Shown piece after piece: positions 9,352-18,966 of a stretch of 64,000 nt of DNA. Under the pieces are notes generated by a model, which did not search any database, had not been told where the DNA came from, and saw only the letters and a program-made list of their open reading frames with translations. The stretch covers positions 62,001 to 126,000 of the forward strand of contig NZ_ADVZ01000002.1 of NCBI RefSeq assembly GCF_000178995.1, given 5' to 3'. A program made the translations under genes and the position numbers. Each line of letters opens with the position of its first letter. Within the stretch, counting starts at the first letter, position 1. Source of the stretch: Afipia sp. 1NLS2. GTDB taxonomy: Bacteria; Pseudomonadota; Alphaproteobacteria; Rhizobiales; Xanthobacteraceae.

Positions 9352-9783
9352 TCAGACTTTGGCTTCGACGGCCCTGCGCGCATCGGATTTGATGCGGTCG
9401 ACCATTGCGCGCAGGCCGTTCGAGCGTTGCGGCGTCAGATGTTCGCGGAAGCCGAACTCATCGAAGATCGCCAGCGCATCGGTGGAGAGAATCTCCTTCG
9501 CCGTCTTGCCCGAATACAGTGTGAGAAGGATCGCGACCAGCCCGCGCACGATGTGGGCATCACTGTCGCCGAGATAGCGCAGCACCGGCTCGCCGGAGGC
9601 GTCGCGGTCGTCCTTGCGCGACAGCCAGACCTGGCTGGTGCAGCCCTGCACCTTGTTTGCGGCGTTGTGCTCGGCGTCCGGCATCGGCTCGAGCGTGCGG
9701 CCAAGCTCGATCACGTAGCGATAGCGATCGTCCCAGTCGTCAAGCAGCGAAAAATTGTCCCGAATGTCGTCGATCGTGGTCAT
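9352..9783 (-). CDS. sufE: SufE family sulfur acceptor
   Basis: A 143-aa SufE-type protein that takes persulfide sulfur from the SufS cysteine desulfurase and passes it to the Suf Fe-S scaffold. The acceptor cysteine is C48 in KVQGCTSQVWL; the helical segments HIVRGLVAILLTLYSGK and FGFREHLTPQRSNGL are typical. Full length for the family and cytoplasmic. It is not in a suf operon here, as is common in this family of bacteria. Confidence 0.93.
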   Translation of the reverse strand: MTTIDDIRDNFSLLDDWDDRYRYVIELGRTLEPMPDAEHNAANKVQGCTSQVWLSRKDDRDASGEPVLRYLGDSDAHIVRGLVAILLTLYSGKTAKEILSTDALAIFDEFGFREHLTPQRSNGLRAMVDRIKSDARRAVEAKV

Positions 9784-9920
9784 GCCGATATTGCCGTCGT
9801 GAAAAGGCCGCGCGGACCTCGCGCTGTCGCTTACGGCTTATATGAGAACGCGGACGGCGGAAAGCGAGAGTTTCAGCGGAATTTTCCGCGAAAACCGCGC
9901 GCTCAGGATGCAGCACAGCG

Positions 9921-10421
9921 TCAGGGCTGTGGGCCGTCCCACCAGGCTTGTGGGGTATCCCACGTGATCGCGAGATCGGCCTGCGTCAGCGTATCTGGGA
10001 ACGGATTGGCGTCGCCGGTGGAATCGATGGAGCCGGTGTGATCCGGGCTCTTGCGGCTGGCGCCGTGCTTGCCCTTCTTCGGCTTCTCGTGCGTTTTGTC
10101 CGGCGCGGCTTGAGGCTTCTCGGTGGCCTCAACCTGCTCGGGCTTGTCGTTCTTCTCCGAACGCTCCGTCAGCATCTCATAGACTTTCTTCGCGCCCGCC
10201 TGCGCACGCTCGCCGACCACGGTCGCGGCCTGTCCGCCCACCGCGCATGCCGCGGGCTGGCGCGTACAGAACTGCGACATGTCGGAAACGGCGGCGGTCG
10301 CGGCAAGCACGGCTTCGCTCGCGCTGACCTGCGGTCCCTTGTTCGTATCGGGCGCCTTGTCGCGCGGAAGCAGCACGAGCACCAGACCGAGCCAGAAGGC
10401 CATTCGCAACAAGAAGAACAT
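9921..10421 (-). CDS. DUF5330 domain-containing protein
   Basis: A 166-aa protein with an N-terminal hydrophobic signal/anchor (MFFLLRMAFWLGLVLVLLP), a conserved region with two cysteines (DMSQFCTRQPAACAVGG, residues about 47-63), a Lys/Glu-rich linker, and a short conserved tail (ADLAITWDTPQAWW). This matches the DUF5330 family of exported or anchored proteins of unknown function in Hyphomicrobiales. It is divergent from the histidine-kinase gene across a 389-base spacer. Confidence 0.8.
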   Translation of the reverse strand: MFFLLRMAFWLGLVLVLLPRDKAPDTNKGPQVSASEAVLAATAAVSDMSQFCTRQPAACAVGGQAATVVGERAQAGAKKVYEMLTERSEKNDKPEQVEATEKPQAAPDKTHEKPKKGKHGASRKSPDHTGSIDSTGDANPFPDTLTQADLAITWDTPQAWWDGPQP

Positions 10422-10810
10422 TACGCATCCCCGTCGAACCGCGTTCTCCTGACGCGGCTTTGTTGGCTTGCGTTAAACCACTGGCGAATAAATCTTAAGT
10501 GTTTTGGGACGGCTAAATTTGCGTAAAATTTGAATCGTTTCGGATGGCGTAAATTTTCGATTGACGCCGGCGCACGCAAATCAGCCGATAAAACCCGTGT
10601 CTACCATTTCGAAACCATAAGCTGACGCGCAGTGAAACGATGCGTTCACCATCACCGGCAAATGCATGCGCAAAATACCCGCAAAACGCGATCACGGCAG
10701 CGCGTCCGCGCGTTGAGGCGGTTGCCTTAGTGTTCGCTTAAGCTCGCTCTGACACGATCCCGCGAAGAACAAGAGGGGGCTTGCCGGCCCGCCATTGGCG
10801 ACCCGGCGGT
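10422..10810. other. Divergent regulatory spacer
   Basis: This 389-base spacer lies between the DUF5330 gene and the sensor kinase gene. It is AT-rich around 10490-10560, with two imperfect direct copies of GCGTAAA(A)TTT near 10518 and 10548, and contains a degenerate CtrA-like site at 10727-10742. No coding frame is convincing. Confidence 0.5.
10727..10742 (+). promoter_or_regulatory. Degenerate CtrA-like box
   Basis: TTAG, seven bases, then TTAAG: the geometry of the CtrA consensus TTAA-N7-TTAAC with one mismatch in each half. It lies about 70 bases before the start of the histidine kinase, a plausible promoter position. The two mismatches make this only suggestive. Confidence 0.3.
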
Positions 10811-12625
<1,815 letters not shown>

Positions 12626-12635
12626 GAGTGCTCCG

Positions 12636-13250
12636 ATGGATGATGACAAGCCGCGTCGCAAGCGCCGCGCCAAGGCGGTCGCGATCGAGATCGAGCAGGA
12701 GCCCAATCTGTTGATGCGGGTGCTGCTGCACAGCCCGAAAGACACCATGGCGTGCACGGTCGCGCTCGCGGCGATGACGGCCATCGTCGTCAACGCGATG
12801 TTCCTGCAGCCCGGCCATCATCCCTCGCCGATGTTCGGCGCGATGCCCATCGAGACGACCATTGCGACGCCCGTGCAGCCGCAACCGTTGCCGCGTCCGC
12901 GCCCGGCCGAGACGGACACGCAGCCTGCCACTGTCATCGACCCGCAGCCGATGGTTGCGATCCCGGCCGCGAAGCCTGCGGCACCGGCCGCCGTGCGTCC
13001 TCCGGCACCCGTGCCTGCGCACAAGGACCCGCTCGGCGATCTAATCAACGCCAATCACCGGGTCATCTCGGTGCAGCGCGTGCTGACGAATTACGGCTAC
13101 GGCCAGTTGAAGGCCAATGGCACGATCGGGCCGGACACCCGCGCGGCCATCCGCCAATTCGAGAAAGACCGCCACCATCCGCAGACCGGCCAGATTTCCG
13201 ACTGGCTGCTTGCCGAAATGGCGAAGCTCACCGGCAAGACGATCAACTGA
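12636..13250 (+). CDS. Membrane-anchored peptidoglycan-binding protein
   Basis: A 204-aa protein: short basic cytosolic tail (DDDKPRRKRRAK), one membrane helix (about residues 40-60), a proline/alanine-rich periplasmic linker, and a C-terminal PG_binding_1 domain (VISVQRVLTNYGYGQLKANG, then GPDTRAAIRQFEKDR). It would tether to the cell wall from the inner membrane. It follows the DivJ/PleC-like kinase by 10 bases and precedes a DUF1491 gene, so a link to cell-cycle or division is possible but is inference. ATG 12636 is preferred to TTG 12618. Confidence 0.8.
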   Translation: MDDDKPRRKRRAKAVAIEIEQEPNLLMRVLLHSPKDTMACTVALAAMTAIVVNAMFLQPGHHPSPMFGAMPIETTIATPVQPQPLPRPRPAETDTQPATVIDPQPMVAIPAAKPAAPAAVRPPAPVPAHKDPLGDLINANHRVISVQRVLTNYGYGQLKANGTIGPDTRAAIRQFEKDRHHPQTGQISDWLLAEMAKLTGKTIN

Positions 13251-13314
13251 TCCGTCTTGCCGCCGTCACGACATCGCGCTGGCGTCGGTGCGATGGATCG
13301 CCTATCACCACAGC

Positions 13315-13659
13315 ATGAGATTGAAATCGGCGATCTGGGTCGCGGCCTATCTGCGCCGCCTGCAGGGCGAGGGCGTTTTCGCCGCCGTGCGCCGTCGCGG
13401 CGCGGAGGAAGCGGGTGCCGTGTTCGTCAAGCTCGCGCTGCTCGATGGCACCGCGACGCTGTTCGCGCCCGCGCCGCAAACCTCCTACGACGATGCGCAG
13501 CCTTCCGACCGGGCTTTCGTGGCTTCGACCGCGCAGCCGATCGAGGAGCAGACCGTGGAGGCGCGACTGAAGCGCGAGATCGATTTCGATCCCGATGCGT
13601 GGATCGTGGAGATCGAGGACAAGCGGGGTCGCCACTTCCTCGATCTCGCCAAGACGTGA
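13315..13659 (+). CDS. DUF1491 family protein
   Basis: A 114-aa protein matching DUF1491: MRLKSAIWVAAYLRRLQGEG at the start, GAVFVKLALLDGTATLFAPAP in the middle, and a C-terminal REIDFDPDAWIVEIEDKRG segment. Function unknown; cytoplasmic, no membrane segments. It closes the kinase-peptidoglycan-binding gene run and converges with the binding-protein gene, 13 bases away. Confidence 0.87.
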   Translation: MRLKSAIWVAAYLRRLQGEGVFAAVRRRGAEEAGAVFVKLALLDGTATLFAPAPQTSYDDAQPSDRAFVASTAQPIEEQTVEARLKREIDFDPDAWIVEIEDKRGRHFLDLAKT

Positions 13660-13672
13660 CGTTCCGCGCGGC

Positions 13673-14644
13673 TCAGGGCTTGCCGAAGCCGTAATGCGCG
13701 AAAATATCCTGTGCCTCCGGGCTGATGAGGAAGGCGAGCCACTGTTTGGCTTCCTCCGGATGCGTGGCATCCTTCACGACCGCGCCGGAATAGATGCCGG
13801 TGACATTGTGCTCGGGCGGAATCTCCACGCTCTCGGTCGCAAGCCCACGTTCCTTCTGGAAGATCGTCTCGGAACGCCACGTCACGCCGGCCTCGGCGCG
13901 GCCGTTCATCAGCCAGACCGGTGTCTGGCGGTGATGCATGCGCGTGAGCGTGGTGGTGCCGTCCTTGACCTTGGTGTCATAGACCGTATCGACAAGCGCC
14001 TTGCCGCCCGCTTTCTCGAACGCCGCCTTGATCTGCCGCGCCACGCCCTCGAACTCGGGATTTGAAAGCGCGAGATGGATATCCGGGCGGCCGAGGTCGT
14101 TCAGGGTCTTGACGTGCGCCGGATTGCCCTTCGGCACCATGATCGCGAGTTGATTGGTGGCGTAGATGGTCGGCGGGCCGACGAGGAGGCCGTTATCGAT
14201 CAAGCGCTGCACGGCGATCTTCCCGGCGAAATAGGCGTCCGGCTTGGCGGTCCATGTCATGTTGCCGACGGTGATGCGGCCGCCGGCCTTCATCTGCCGC
14301 ACCAGCAGTCCCGGTGGAATGGTTTCGTAGTAGACCTTGCCTTTCAACTCCGGGTGCCTGGTCTCGAAAGCCTTGACGAGCGGGGCCATCGCGAAAAAGT
14401 AGTTGCCGCCGACGTAAAGAATGAGCCTCGCATTGGCGATGTCGCCATGGAAGTCGGCGAGATTGTCGGCTTCGTGGACTGTGAATTCGAAGCCCTGATC
14501 CTGGGATGGATTGTTCGCGCCTTTCTGCCAGGGCGGATAGAATTCCGTGCTTGCGGTCGGCTGCGCCGCGTGAGCGGATATCGCCCCGCCGCAAAGCGCA
14601 AGCCACAGGGCTGCCGCATGGCGGCTCATTCGTTTTGCCATCAT
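13673..14644 (-). CDS. ModA/AcfC-like periplasmic solute-binding protein
   Basis: A 323-aa exported binding protein. A signal peptide (MAKRMSRHAAALWLALCGGAISAHA) precedes a type-II binding-protein fold related to ModA and AcfC: ANARLILYVGGNYFFAMAPL, GRITVGNMTWTAKPDAYF, NPEFEGVARQIKAAFEKAGG and a C-terminal WLAFLISPEAQDIFAHYGF. No permease or ATPase gene is adjacent, so ligand and partner are unknown. ATG 14644 has GGAG 8 bases upstream. A perfect dyad at 14717-14742 lies 73 bases upstream and may be an operator. Confidence 0.8.
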   Translation of the reverse strand: MMAKRMSRHAAALWLALCGGAISAHAAQPTASTEFYPPWQKGANNPSQDQGFEFTVHEADNLADFHGDIANARLILYVGGNYFFAMAPLVKAFETRHPELKGKVYYETIPPGLLVRQMKAGGRITVGNMTWTAKPDAYFAGKIAVQRLIDNGLLVGPPTIYATNQLAIMVPKGNPAHVKTLNDLGRPDIHLALSNPEFEGVARQIKAAFEKAGGKALVDTVYDTKVKDGTTTLTRMHHRQTPVWLMNGRAEAGVTWRSETIFQKERGLATESVEIPPEHNVTGIYSGAVVKDATHPEEAKQWLAFLISPEAQDIFAHYGFGKP

Positions 14645-14716
14645 TGTTTCGTCTCCGGGTACGGACATGACGATTCCGCTTTTTTACTGGTATTGCCGCC
14701 ACGACATCGCGGTCTG

Positions 14717-14742
14717 AGTACTTTAGAATAATCTAAAGTACT
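14717..14742. promoter_or_regulatory. Perfect 11-bp dyad, Irr/ICE-like operator candidate
   Basis: AGTACTTTAGA at 14717-14727 is followed after ATAA by its exact reverse complement at 14732-14742. The core half-sites TTTAGA and TCTAAA recall the iron control element bound by Irr in Bradyrhizobium relatives. It is AT-rich in a GC-rich region and sits 73 bases upstream of the solute-binding protein gene. As a terminator for the DUF2336 gene it would lack a T-run, so an operator is more likely. Spacing differs slightly from the ICE motif as I recall it. Confidence 0.5.
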
Positions 14743-14773
14743 GTAAAGGTGCTCAAGCGGACCGGCAGGGAGG

Positions 14774-15742
14774 TTATTTCAGCGGCAACCGTTGCGGCTG
14801 ATGCTCTTCGGAAGAGGGCGAAACGATAGAGCTGGACGGCGCGGTGCGCGCGCGCTGGCGCTCGCCGTCGTACAGGACAGGCTTGTACTTGGCGCGCGTG
14901 GTCACGATCGAGGAGCCGCGCCATGCCGCCAGCATGATGAGCGCAACGCGCTCGGTCAGCACGTCGTACATCCGCGCCAGCCGATAGACATCGATCACCG
15001 ATGCGCCGATGGCGGGATTGAGGAACAAGAGTACGCGCTGGAATGCGTCCGCGTTCATGCCGAGCGCCTTCATCGCGCAGGCGAGCGGCTCGCCGAGCGG
15101 GTCCGCGACGATCTCCTTCGCCACCGAGGCGGGCAGGGTCAGCGCGTCGGCAAGTTCGACCGTGAAAGCATGCGCGTCGGCGACCATGGCCGCGCCTTCC
15201 AGCGTGGCGAGAGCACGGCTGGCGCGCTTCGGATCGACCTTGGCGGAGGGCTTCAGCGGCGCGTCCAGCAGGTTCTCGAGGATCTTCGCGCGCTCCTTCG
15301 AAGGCGCGGCGGTGAACATCTCGATCAGCGAGGAGGCGTCCTGCGGCTTCATCGACAGCACCGGCAGCGGTTGCTGCGGAGCAAGCGGCGGCGCGGTCAC
15401 GGTAGCCGGTTCGGCCTGACTTTGAGCGGGCTGCAACGCGGGCGCCGTGTGACGCGGATAAAGCGGCGGCGGTGGAATCATCAGCTTGCGGCGGATGTCG
15501 CGCGGCGTGTTCGGGTAGACCGCAAGCTTGGCGCGCACCACCGCGCGCGTCGCGTCATCCACCTCGTCGAGCAGGCGCGTGGTGAGTTCGGTGAACTGGT
15601 GTTCCTCGTCGGGCGTGTGGTCGGGCGTCTGCACGTACAGGTCGGTCAGCACGCGCAGCAGCGTCGGGCGAATATCCACGCCCTCGCGCTGGGACAGGGA
15701 CATCAGGCCATCGAAGCCTTGAAAGAGAGGAGGCGTACTCAT
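14774..15742 (-). CDS. DUF2336 domain-containing protein
   Basis: A 322-aa cytoplasmic, mostly helical protein. The N-terminal part shows the DUF2336 pattern (LTDLYVQTPDHTPDEEHQF, TRAVVRAKLAVYPNTPRDI), a Pro/Gln-rich linker covers ~105-150, and a second helical domain follows (DPKRASRALATLEGAAMVAD, FLNPAIGASVIDVYRLARMY). DUF2336 proteins are typical of Hyphomicrobiales and Caulobacterales; function is not established. The ATG at 15742 starts the conserved part; a CtrA-like box lies 50 bases upstream. Confidence 0.85.
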   Translation of the reverse strand: MSTPPLFQGFDGLMSLSQREGVDIRPTLLRVLTDLYVQTPDHTPDEEHQFTELTTRLLDEVDDATRAVVRAKLAVYPNTPRDIRRKLMIPPPPLYPRHTAPALQPAQSQAEPATVTAPPLAPQQPLPVLSMKPQDASSLIEMFTAAPSKERAKILENLLDAPLKPSAKVDPKRASRALATLEGAAMVADAHAFTVELADALTLPASVAKEIVADPLGEPLACAMKALGMNADAFQRVLLFLNPAIGASVIDVYRLARMYDVLTERVALIMLAAWRGSSIVTTRAKYKPVLYDGERQRARTAPSSSIVSPSSEEHQPQRLPLK

Positions 15743-15791
15743 GCAAACCGGCACGTTGGTAAGGTGATCGTTTAAATCTAGAGCGGCTTTT

Positions 15792-15807
15792 TTAACGCGC
15801 AGTTAAG
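15792..15807. promoter_or_regulatory. CtrA-like box before DUF2336 gene
   Basis: TTAA, CGCGCAG, TTAAG: both TTAA halves are intact with the exact 7-base spacing of the CtrA consensus; the final base is G instead of C. It lies 50 bases upstream of the DUF2336 start in the divergent spacer. Confidence 0.5.
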
Positions 15808-15872
15808 ATTACCGAACGGTTAATCCTGCAATCGTCAGCAGCACTGAAAACCAAAACACCCGGGCCGTAGCC

Positions 15873-15888
15873 TTAAGACACCATTAAC
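15873..15888 (+). promoter_or_regulatory. Perfect CtrA consensus box
   Basis: TTAA, GACACCA, TTAAC: an exact match to the CtrA recognition sequence TTAA-N7-TTAAC, 61 bases upstream of the 68-aa gene at 15949 and 131 bases upstream of the divergent DUF2336 gene. CtrA is the conserved alphaproteobacterial cell-cycle regulator that also controls motility and GTA genes. Confidence 0.6.
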
Positions 15889-15948
15889 CATGCGTGATTC
15901 TAATGCTCCTTGTCACGAGCCAGTGATGTCGTGACGAGGAGACAGTAG

Positions 15949-16155
15949 ATGGGCACCATTCTTGAATTTCCGGCGGATGCGGCTTTGCGGCGCACGGAGA
16001 CAATCATGGGATCGGCCCCGCGTGAGGCGACAGCGACCGTGCTGATCCTTCCCGTCGTCCGGATCGAGCGGCATGCTGAAGAAACCAGCGGCGACCGTGG
16101 ACCGGAAGAGGGGACGGCGCCGGGCCGCCGCCGCCGCCGGCGGGCACGGTCCTGA
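15949..16155 (+). CDS. Small hypothetical protein, 68 aa
   Basis: GAGGAG lies 7 bases before ATG 15949, a strong ribosome site. The product starts MGTILEFPADAALRR and ends in an arginine run (GRRRRRRARS); the middle has a hydrophobic patch (TATVLILPVVRIER) too short for a membrane helix. I do not recognise a family. A perfect CtrA box upstream suggests cell-cycle-linked expression. A hairpin follows the stop. Confidence 0.6.
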   Translation: MGTILEFPADAALRRTETIMGSAPREATATVLILPVVRIERHAEETSGDRGPEEGTAPGRRRRRRARS

Positions 16156-16163
16156 TTTTGTTT

Positions 16164-16182
16164 GCGCCGGATCTTCCGGCGC
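16164..16182 (+). terminator. Hairpin after 68-aa gene
   Basis: GCGCCGGA, loop TCT, then TCCGGCGC: a perfect 8-bp stem just after the stop at 16155. The following TTGTCTGC is not a proper T-run, so termination is uncertain. Confidence 0.4.
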
Positions 16183-16209
16183 TTGTCTGCAACCTGAACG
16201 GCCGTTCGG

Positions 16210-16938
16210 ATGTGCACTCCACTTTTCGTTTTGCCGCTGGTGTTCGGGATCGGCTGTGTCGGCGATGATTTCGGCCGCACGCGCTCGATGTTCTACCATC
16301 AGGACATGCACCAATGGGTCGGCGCGGAAGCGACCGAAGCGCTCGGCGGGCAGCCGTCGCATTTTCTTTTGACCGACGATGAGCGCGCGCTGCGCGACAT
16401 GGCCTATTACTTCATCGAGCCGCCGCATTCGCGCCCGGCCTGGAAGGGCGTGTTCGGGGATTACCAGCGCCTCCCCGCGCCGTGGCGCGTGAAGGTGGTG
16501 TTCGACCGCACGAGCTACGGCCGCAAGATGATCGACGAGCCGCATCGTTCGCAGGCCTCCTCCTATCAGGGGCTGATGGAGGACGTGCGCAACGATCTCA
16601 CCATGCTCGACCAGTTCATTCCGCTCGCGGTAAAGCTCAACGATCTCGACATCAAGCGCAACAAAGCGCTCGGCTATATCGGCGACCTGTCGCCGCGCGA
16701 GCGTGTCGATGCGCAGGCGCGGATGCGCGAGAACGTGCTGGTCGTGCAGTGGGCGCAGCAGTGCGTCGAGCAGCGCGTGTCGTCGTATCGCTGGGCGCTT
16801 GAGCGCCTCGTCATCATGGCGCCGGACCGGATGGCGGCGCAGGCGGATGCGCTGATCGCCGAGCTTGCGCGCCGCGGGGCATCCGCATGGACCACCGCGA
16901 CGCCCGTCGTGGGGCAGGTGCTGCGGGTCGGCGGCTGA
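16210..16938 (+). CDS. Hypothetical protein, possible lipoprotein
   Basis: A 242-aa protein with a short hydrophobic N terminus ending LVFGIGC, which could be a lipobox with Cys as the anchored residue, although the leader is short. The rest is soluble and rich in Arg, Trp and Tyr (MAYYFIEPPHSRPAWKGVFG, VQWAQQCVEQRVSSYRWALE). No family recognised; composition and codon use resemble a genuine conserved gene. It stands between the 68-aa gene and a small membrane-protein gene. Confidence 0.65.
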   Translation: MCTPLFVLPLVFGIGCVGDDFGRTRSMFYHQDMHQWVGAEATEALGGQPSHFLLTDDERALRDMAYYFIEPPHSRPAWKGVFGDYQRLPAPWRVKVVFDRTSYGRKMIDEPHRSQASSYQGLMEDVRNDLTMLDQFIPLAVKLNDLDIKRNKALGYIGDLSPRERVDAQARMRENVLVVQWAQQCVEQRVSSYRWALERLVIMAPDRMAAQADALIAELARRGASAWTTATPVVGQVLRVGG

Positions 16939-17164
16939 TTTTCATGTCAGGTTCCAGCGACACTTCGCTGCATCGATGGTGCGGAAACGATCACGGGCGT
17001 GTGAGAAAATCCGCGTCCTGGTGATACGCGGCGGATGACCGCGTTGCGCGGGCATACGATACATTATTGGATGGCGCATCGGGTTGATATGACCCTGTTC
17101 GGGAGGCGTCCTGCTTCTCTTGGCGGGACGCGGCATGTCGCAGCCCGAAAGAAAAGAGGACGAT

Positions 17165-17524
17165 ATGATTGCGTCCATTGACCGCCGTGGCGAATGGAAA
17201 CGCAGGTTTGCCGAACTGAGGCGGCCCGTTGCAACTCTGACGACACTCACCGTTGCATTAACAATGCTGGTTCTGCTGGTCGTGCGCATGGTCGGCTCGG
17301 AGTTGACGATGATGGCGCTGAGCCTGATGTTCTTCGTCAGCGCTTTGCTGGTGGCGACCATCGCCTGGTTCGTGAGGAGCCGACACAATTCGCGCAGCCT
17401 GTCGCTCTGGGATGTGGCCGGGGCTTTCGTCATTATCGGGATTTCGGCTTCGGTGCTGGCCGATCCCGAGCATGCTGTTGAGCTGTTCGAACATCTGTTC
17501 GAGCGCCGTTTCGTGTTGCATTGA
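17165..17524 (+). CDS. Small integral membrane protein, 119 aa
   Basis: GAGGA lies 5 bases before ATG 17165. Three hydrophobic stretches are visible (about residues 23-42, 47-68 and 82-97), with basic residues between them (RSRHNSRS). The C terminus is soluble (EHAVELFEHLFERRF). No family recognised; located in the inner membrane by inference. An unexplained structured spacer and a TerC-type gene follow. Confidence 0.6.
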   Translation: MIASIDRRGEWKRRFAELRRPVATLTTLTVALTMLVLLVVRMVGSELTMMALSLMFFVSALLVATIAWFVRSRHNSRSLSLWDVAGAFVIIGISASVLADPEHAVELFEHLFERRFVLH

Positions 17525-17545
17525 GGAGAAAGGCAGACTAATTAT

Positions 17546-17788
17546 CAGAGACCAGCCCGGGCCCCTCTGGCAGCCATATGCTGCGATGTCGGACTGGACA
17601 TAGTGGGAGTGGCCCTGTCTCTGTCTTGATCATTTCAGATGCGTGATCCGTGATCGCCCACAGGCGGTCATGGCTTTTGCGTTTGTCTATCAAGGCTTTG
17701 TCGATCCTCGCATCGTGGGCTTTCGGCCGCGTGCGGGCGGTCGATGTGTCACGGAGCTGCTCCTTCGCAAAGCCAAGGAGCCCGGCTC
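17546..17788 (+). promoter_or_regulatory. Structured 5' leader before the TerC-type gene
   Basis: CAGAGAC (17546-17552) can pair with GTCTCTG (17617-17623), with GGGCC/GGCCC continuing the helix and a GCAGC-CATAT-GCTGC hairpin inside. Further down GGCTTTG (17694-17700) can pair with CAAAGCC (17768-17774), which ends directly before the AAGGAG ribosome site. Such an arrangement could switch translation. TerC-family genes are often under Mn2+-sensing yybP-ykoY riboswitches, but I cannot match that consensus here. Confidence 0.35.
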
Positions 17789-18430
17789 ATGTTCGACTTC
17801 ATTACTCCCGACGTTCTTACCGCTCTTTTTCAGGTTATCCTGATCGACCTCGTGCTGGCCGGCGACAATGCCATTGTCATCGGCCTTGCCGCCGCTGGTC
17901 TGCCGAAAGAGCAGCGCGCCAAGGCGATCCTGATCGGCATCGGTGCTGCCACGCTGCTGCGCATGGTGTTCGCAGGGTTGACCACGCAGCTCCTGCAGAT
18001 CGTCGGCCTCTTGCTCGCGGGCGGCATCCTGCTGCTCTGGGTGTGCTGGAAGATGTGGCGCGAACTGCGCGCTCCGCATCATGCGGTGGAGGATATCGAG
18101 GCGCTGACCGATGGCGCACCGCGCAAGACGCTGGCGCAGGCGACGTGGCAGATCATCATCGCCGACGTGTCGATGTCGCTCGATAACGTGCTCGCGGTCG
18201 CGGGTGCGGCGCGCGAGCATCCGTGGGTGCTGGTGTTCGGCCTGTTGCTGTCGATCGCGATGATGGGCGCGGCGGCCTCGTTCATCGCCAGGCTGCTGCA
18301 GAAGCACCGCTGGATCGCCTATGTCGGCCTTGCAGTGATCCTCTATGTCGCGGGCGACATGATCTATCGCGGCATTCTGGAAGTGTATCCGCAGGTGTCG
18401 TCATGGATCGGCGGCATGGCCGTATCCTGA
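17789..18430 (+). CDS. TerC family membrane protein (YjbE/YkoY type)
   Basis: A 213-aa protein with about seven membrane helices and two family acidic motifs: LIDLVLAGDNAIVIGLA in helix 1 and IADVSMSLDNVLAVAGA in the second half, each with the Asp-Asn pair thought to bind metal. TerC-family members export or handle Mn2+ and related cations, supplying metal to exported proteins. AAGGAG lies 8 bases before ATG 17789. A folded leader precedes it. Confidence 0.9.
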   Translation: MFDFITPDVLTALFQVILIDLVLAGDNAIVIGLAAAGLPKEQRAKAILIGIGAATLLRMVFAGLTTQLLQIVGLLLAGGILLLWVCWKMWRELRAPHHAVEDIEALTDGAPRKTLAQATWQIIIADVSMSLDNVLAVAGAAREHPWVLVFGLLLSIAMMGAAASFIARLLQKHRWIAYVGLAVILYVAGDMIYRGILEVYPQVSSWIGGMAVS

Positions 18431-18439
18431 CGGAAGGAG

Positions 18440-18465
18440 GGCGCGCGGTTCTGTTGCCGCGCGTC
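18440..18465. terminator. Hairpin between convergent genes
   Basis: CGCGCGG (18442-18448) and CCGCGCG (18457-18463) form a 7-bp GC stem with an 8-base loop between the convergent TerC-type and DUF3551 genes. No T-run on either strand, so it may only block RNA decay or polymerase weakly. Confidence 0.35.
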
Positions 18466-18479
18466 CGTTCCCGACCGTG

Positions 18480-18770
18480 TCAGTAGTAGCGGTGGCCGAA
18501 GACCAGCGGGCTGAGGTTGAGACCGTCGCGCGGACGGTAGCGGCGGCCTTCCGCCTCGGCGAAGGCGAATTCCGGATTGACGCTGCAATAGGCCTGCTGG
18601 CCGGAGGCGGTCGCTTGGCATTGCGCGTAAGTATCGTAGGCGCAATCGCCGGGGTAGGGATAGCCGCCGCCGACGAGGCAAATCCGCCGGTCGTAGGCTT
18701 CGGCGGGTGTCGTCGTCAGCACCGCGCCGAGTGCTGCTGCCGTCAGCAAGGTCGCTGTCAGGATTCGCAT
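18480..18770 (-). CDS. DUF3551 small exported protein
   Basis: A 96-aa protein with a signal peptide (MRILTATLLTAAALGAVLTTTPAEA) and the DUF3551 pattern of spaced cysteines and aromatic residues: RRICLVGGGYPYPGDCAYDTYAQCQ, then GQQAYCSVNP. Four cysteines suggest two disulfides in the periplasm. DUF3551 is abundant in Bradyrhizobium relatives; function unknown. GGAG lies 6 bases before ATG 18770. Confidence 0.87.
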   Translation of the reverse strand: MRILTATLLTAAALGAVLTTTPAEAYDRRICLVGGGYPYPGDCAYDTYAQCQATASGQQAYCSVNPEFAFAEAEGRRYRPRDGLNLSPLVFGHRYY

Positions 18771-18966
18771 GTGAAACTCCGTTGTTGGAGTGAACATAAA
18801 GATCGTGCCGCGCTTTCGCCAGCCATGTTGTCATGCTCCCGAAGGGGAGAGCGTCAAAGCCGCGTGATGTGTCATGATTCGTTCTTGTGGCGTTATGGGC
18901 GCGGCGTCAAGAATTGACGGCGGAAGTCCCCGATGCATCATGGACCGCGATATTATGCGGTGCTGA

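Noticed and set aside
14717-14742. Dyad as terminator of the DUF2336 gene
   Set aside because: No T-run follows on the minus strand and the stem is AT-rich; an operator explains it better.
17546-17623. yybP-ykoY manganese riboswitch
   Set aside because: Context fits but I could not place the conserved loop sequences; kept only as a structured leader candidate.
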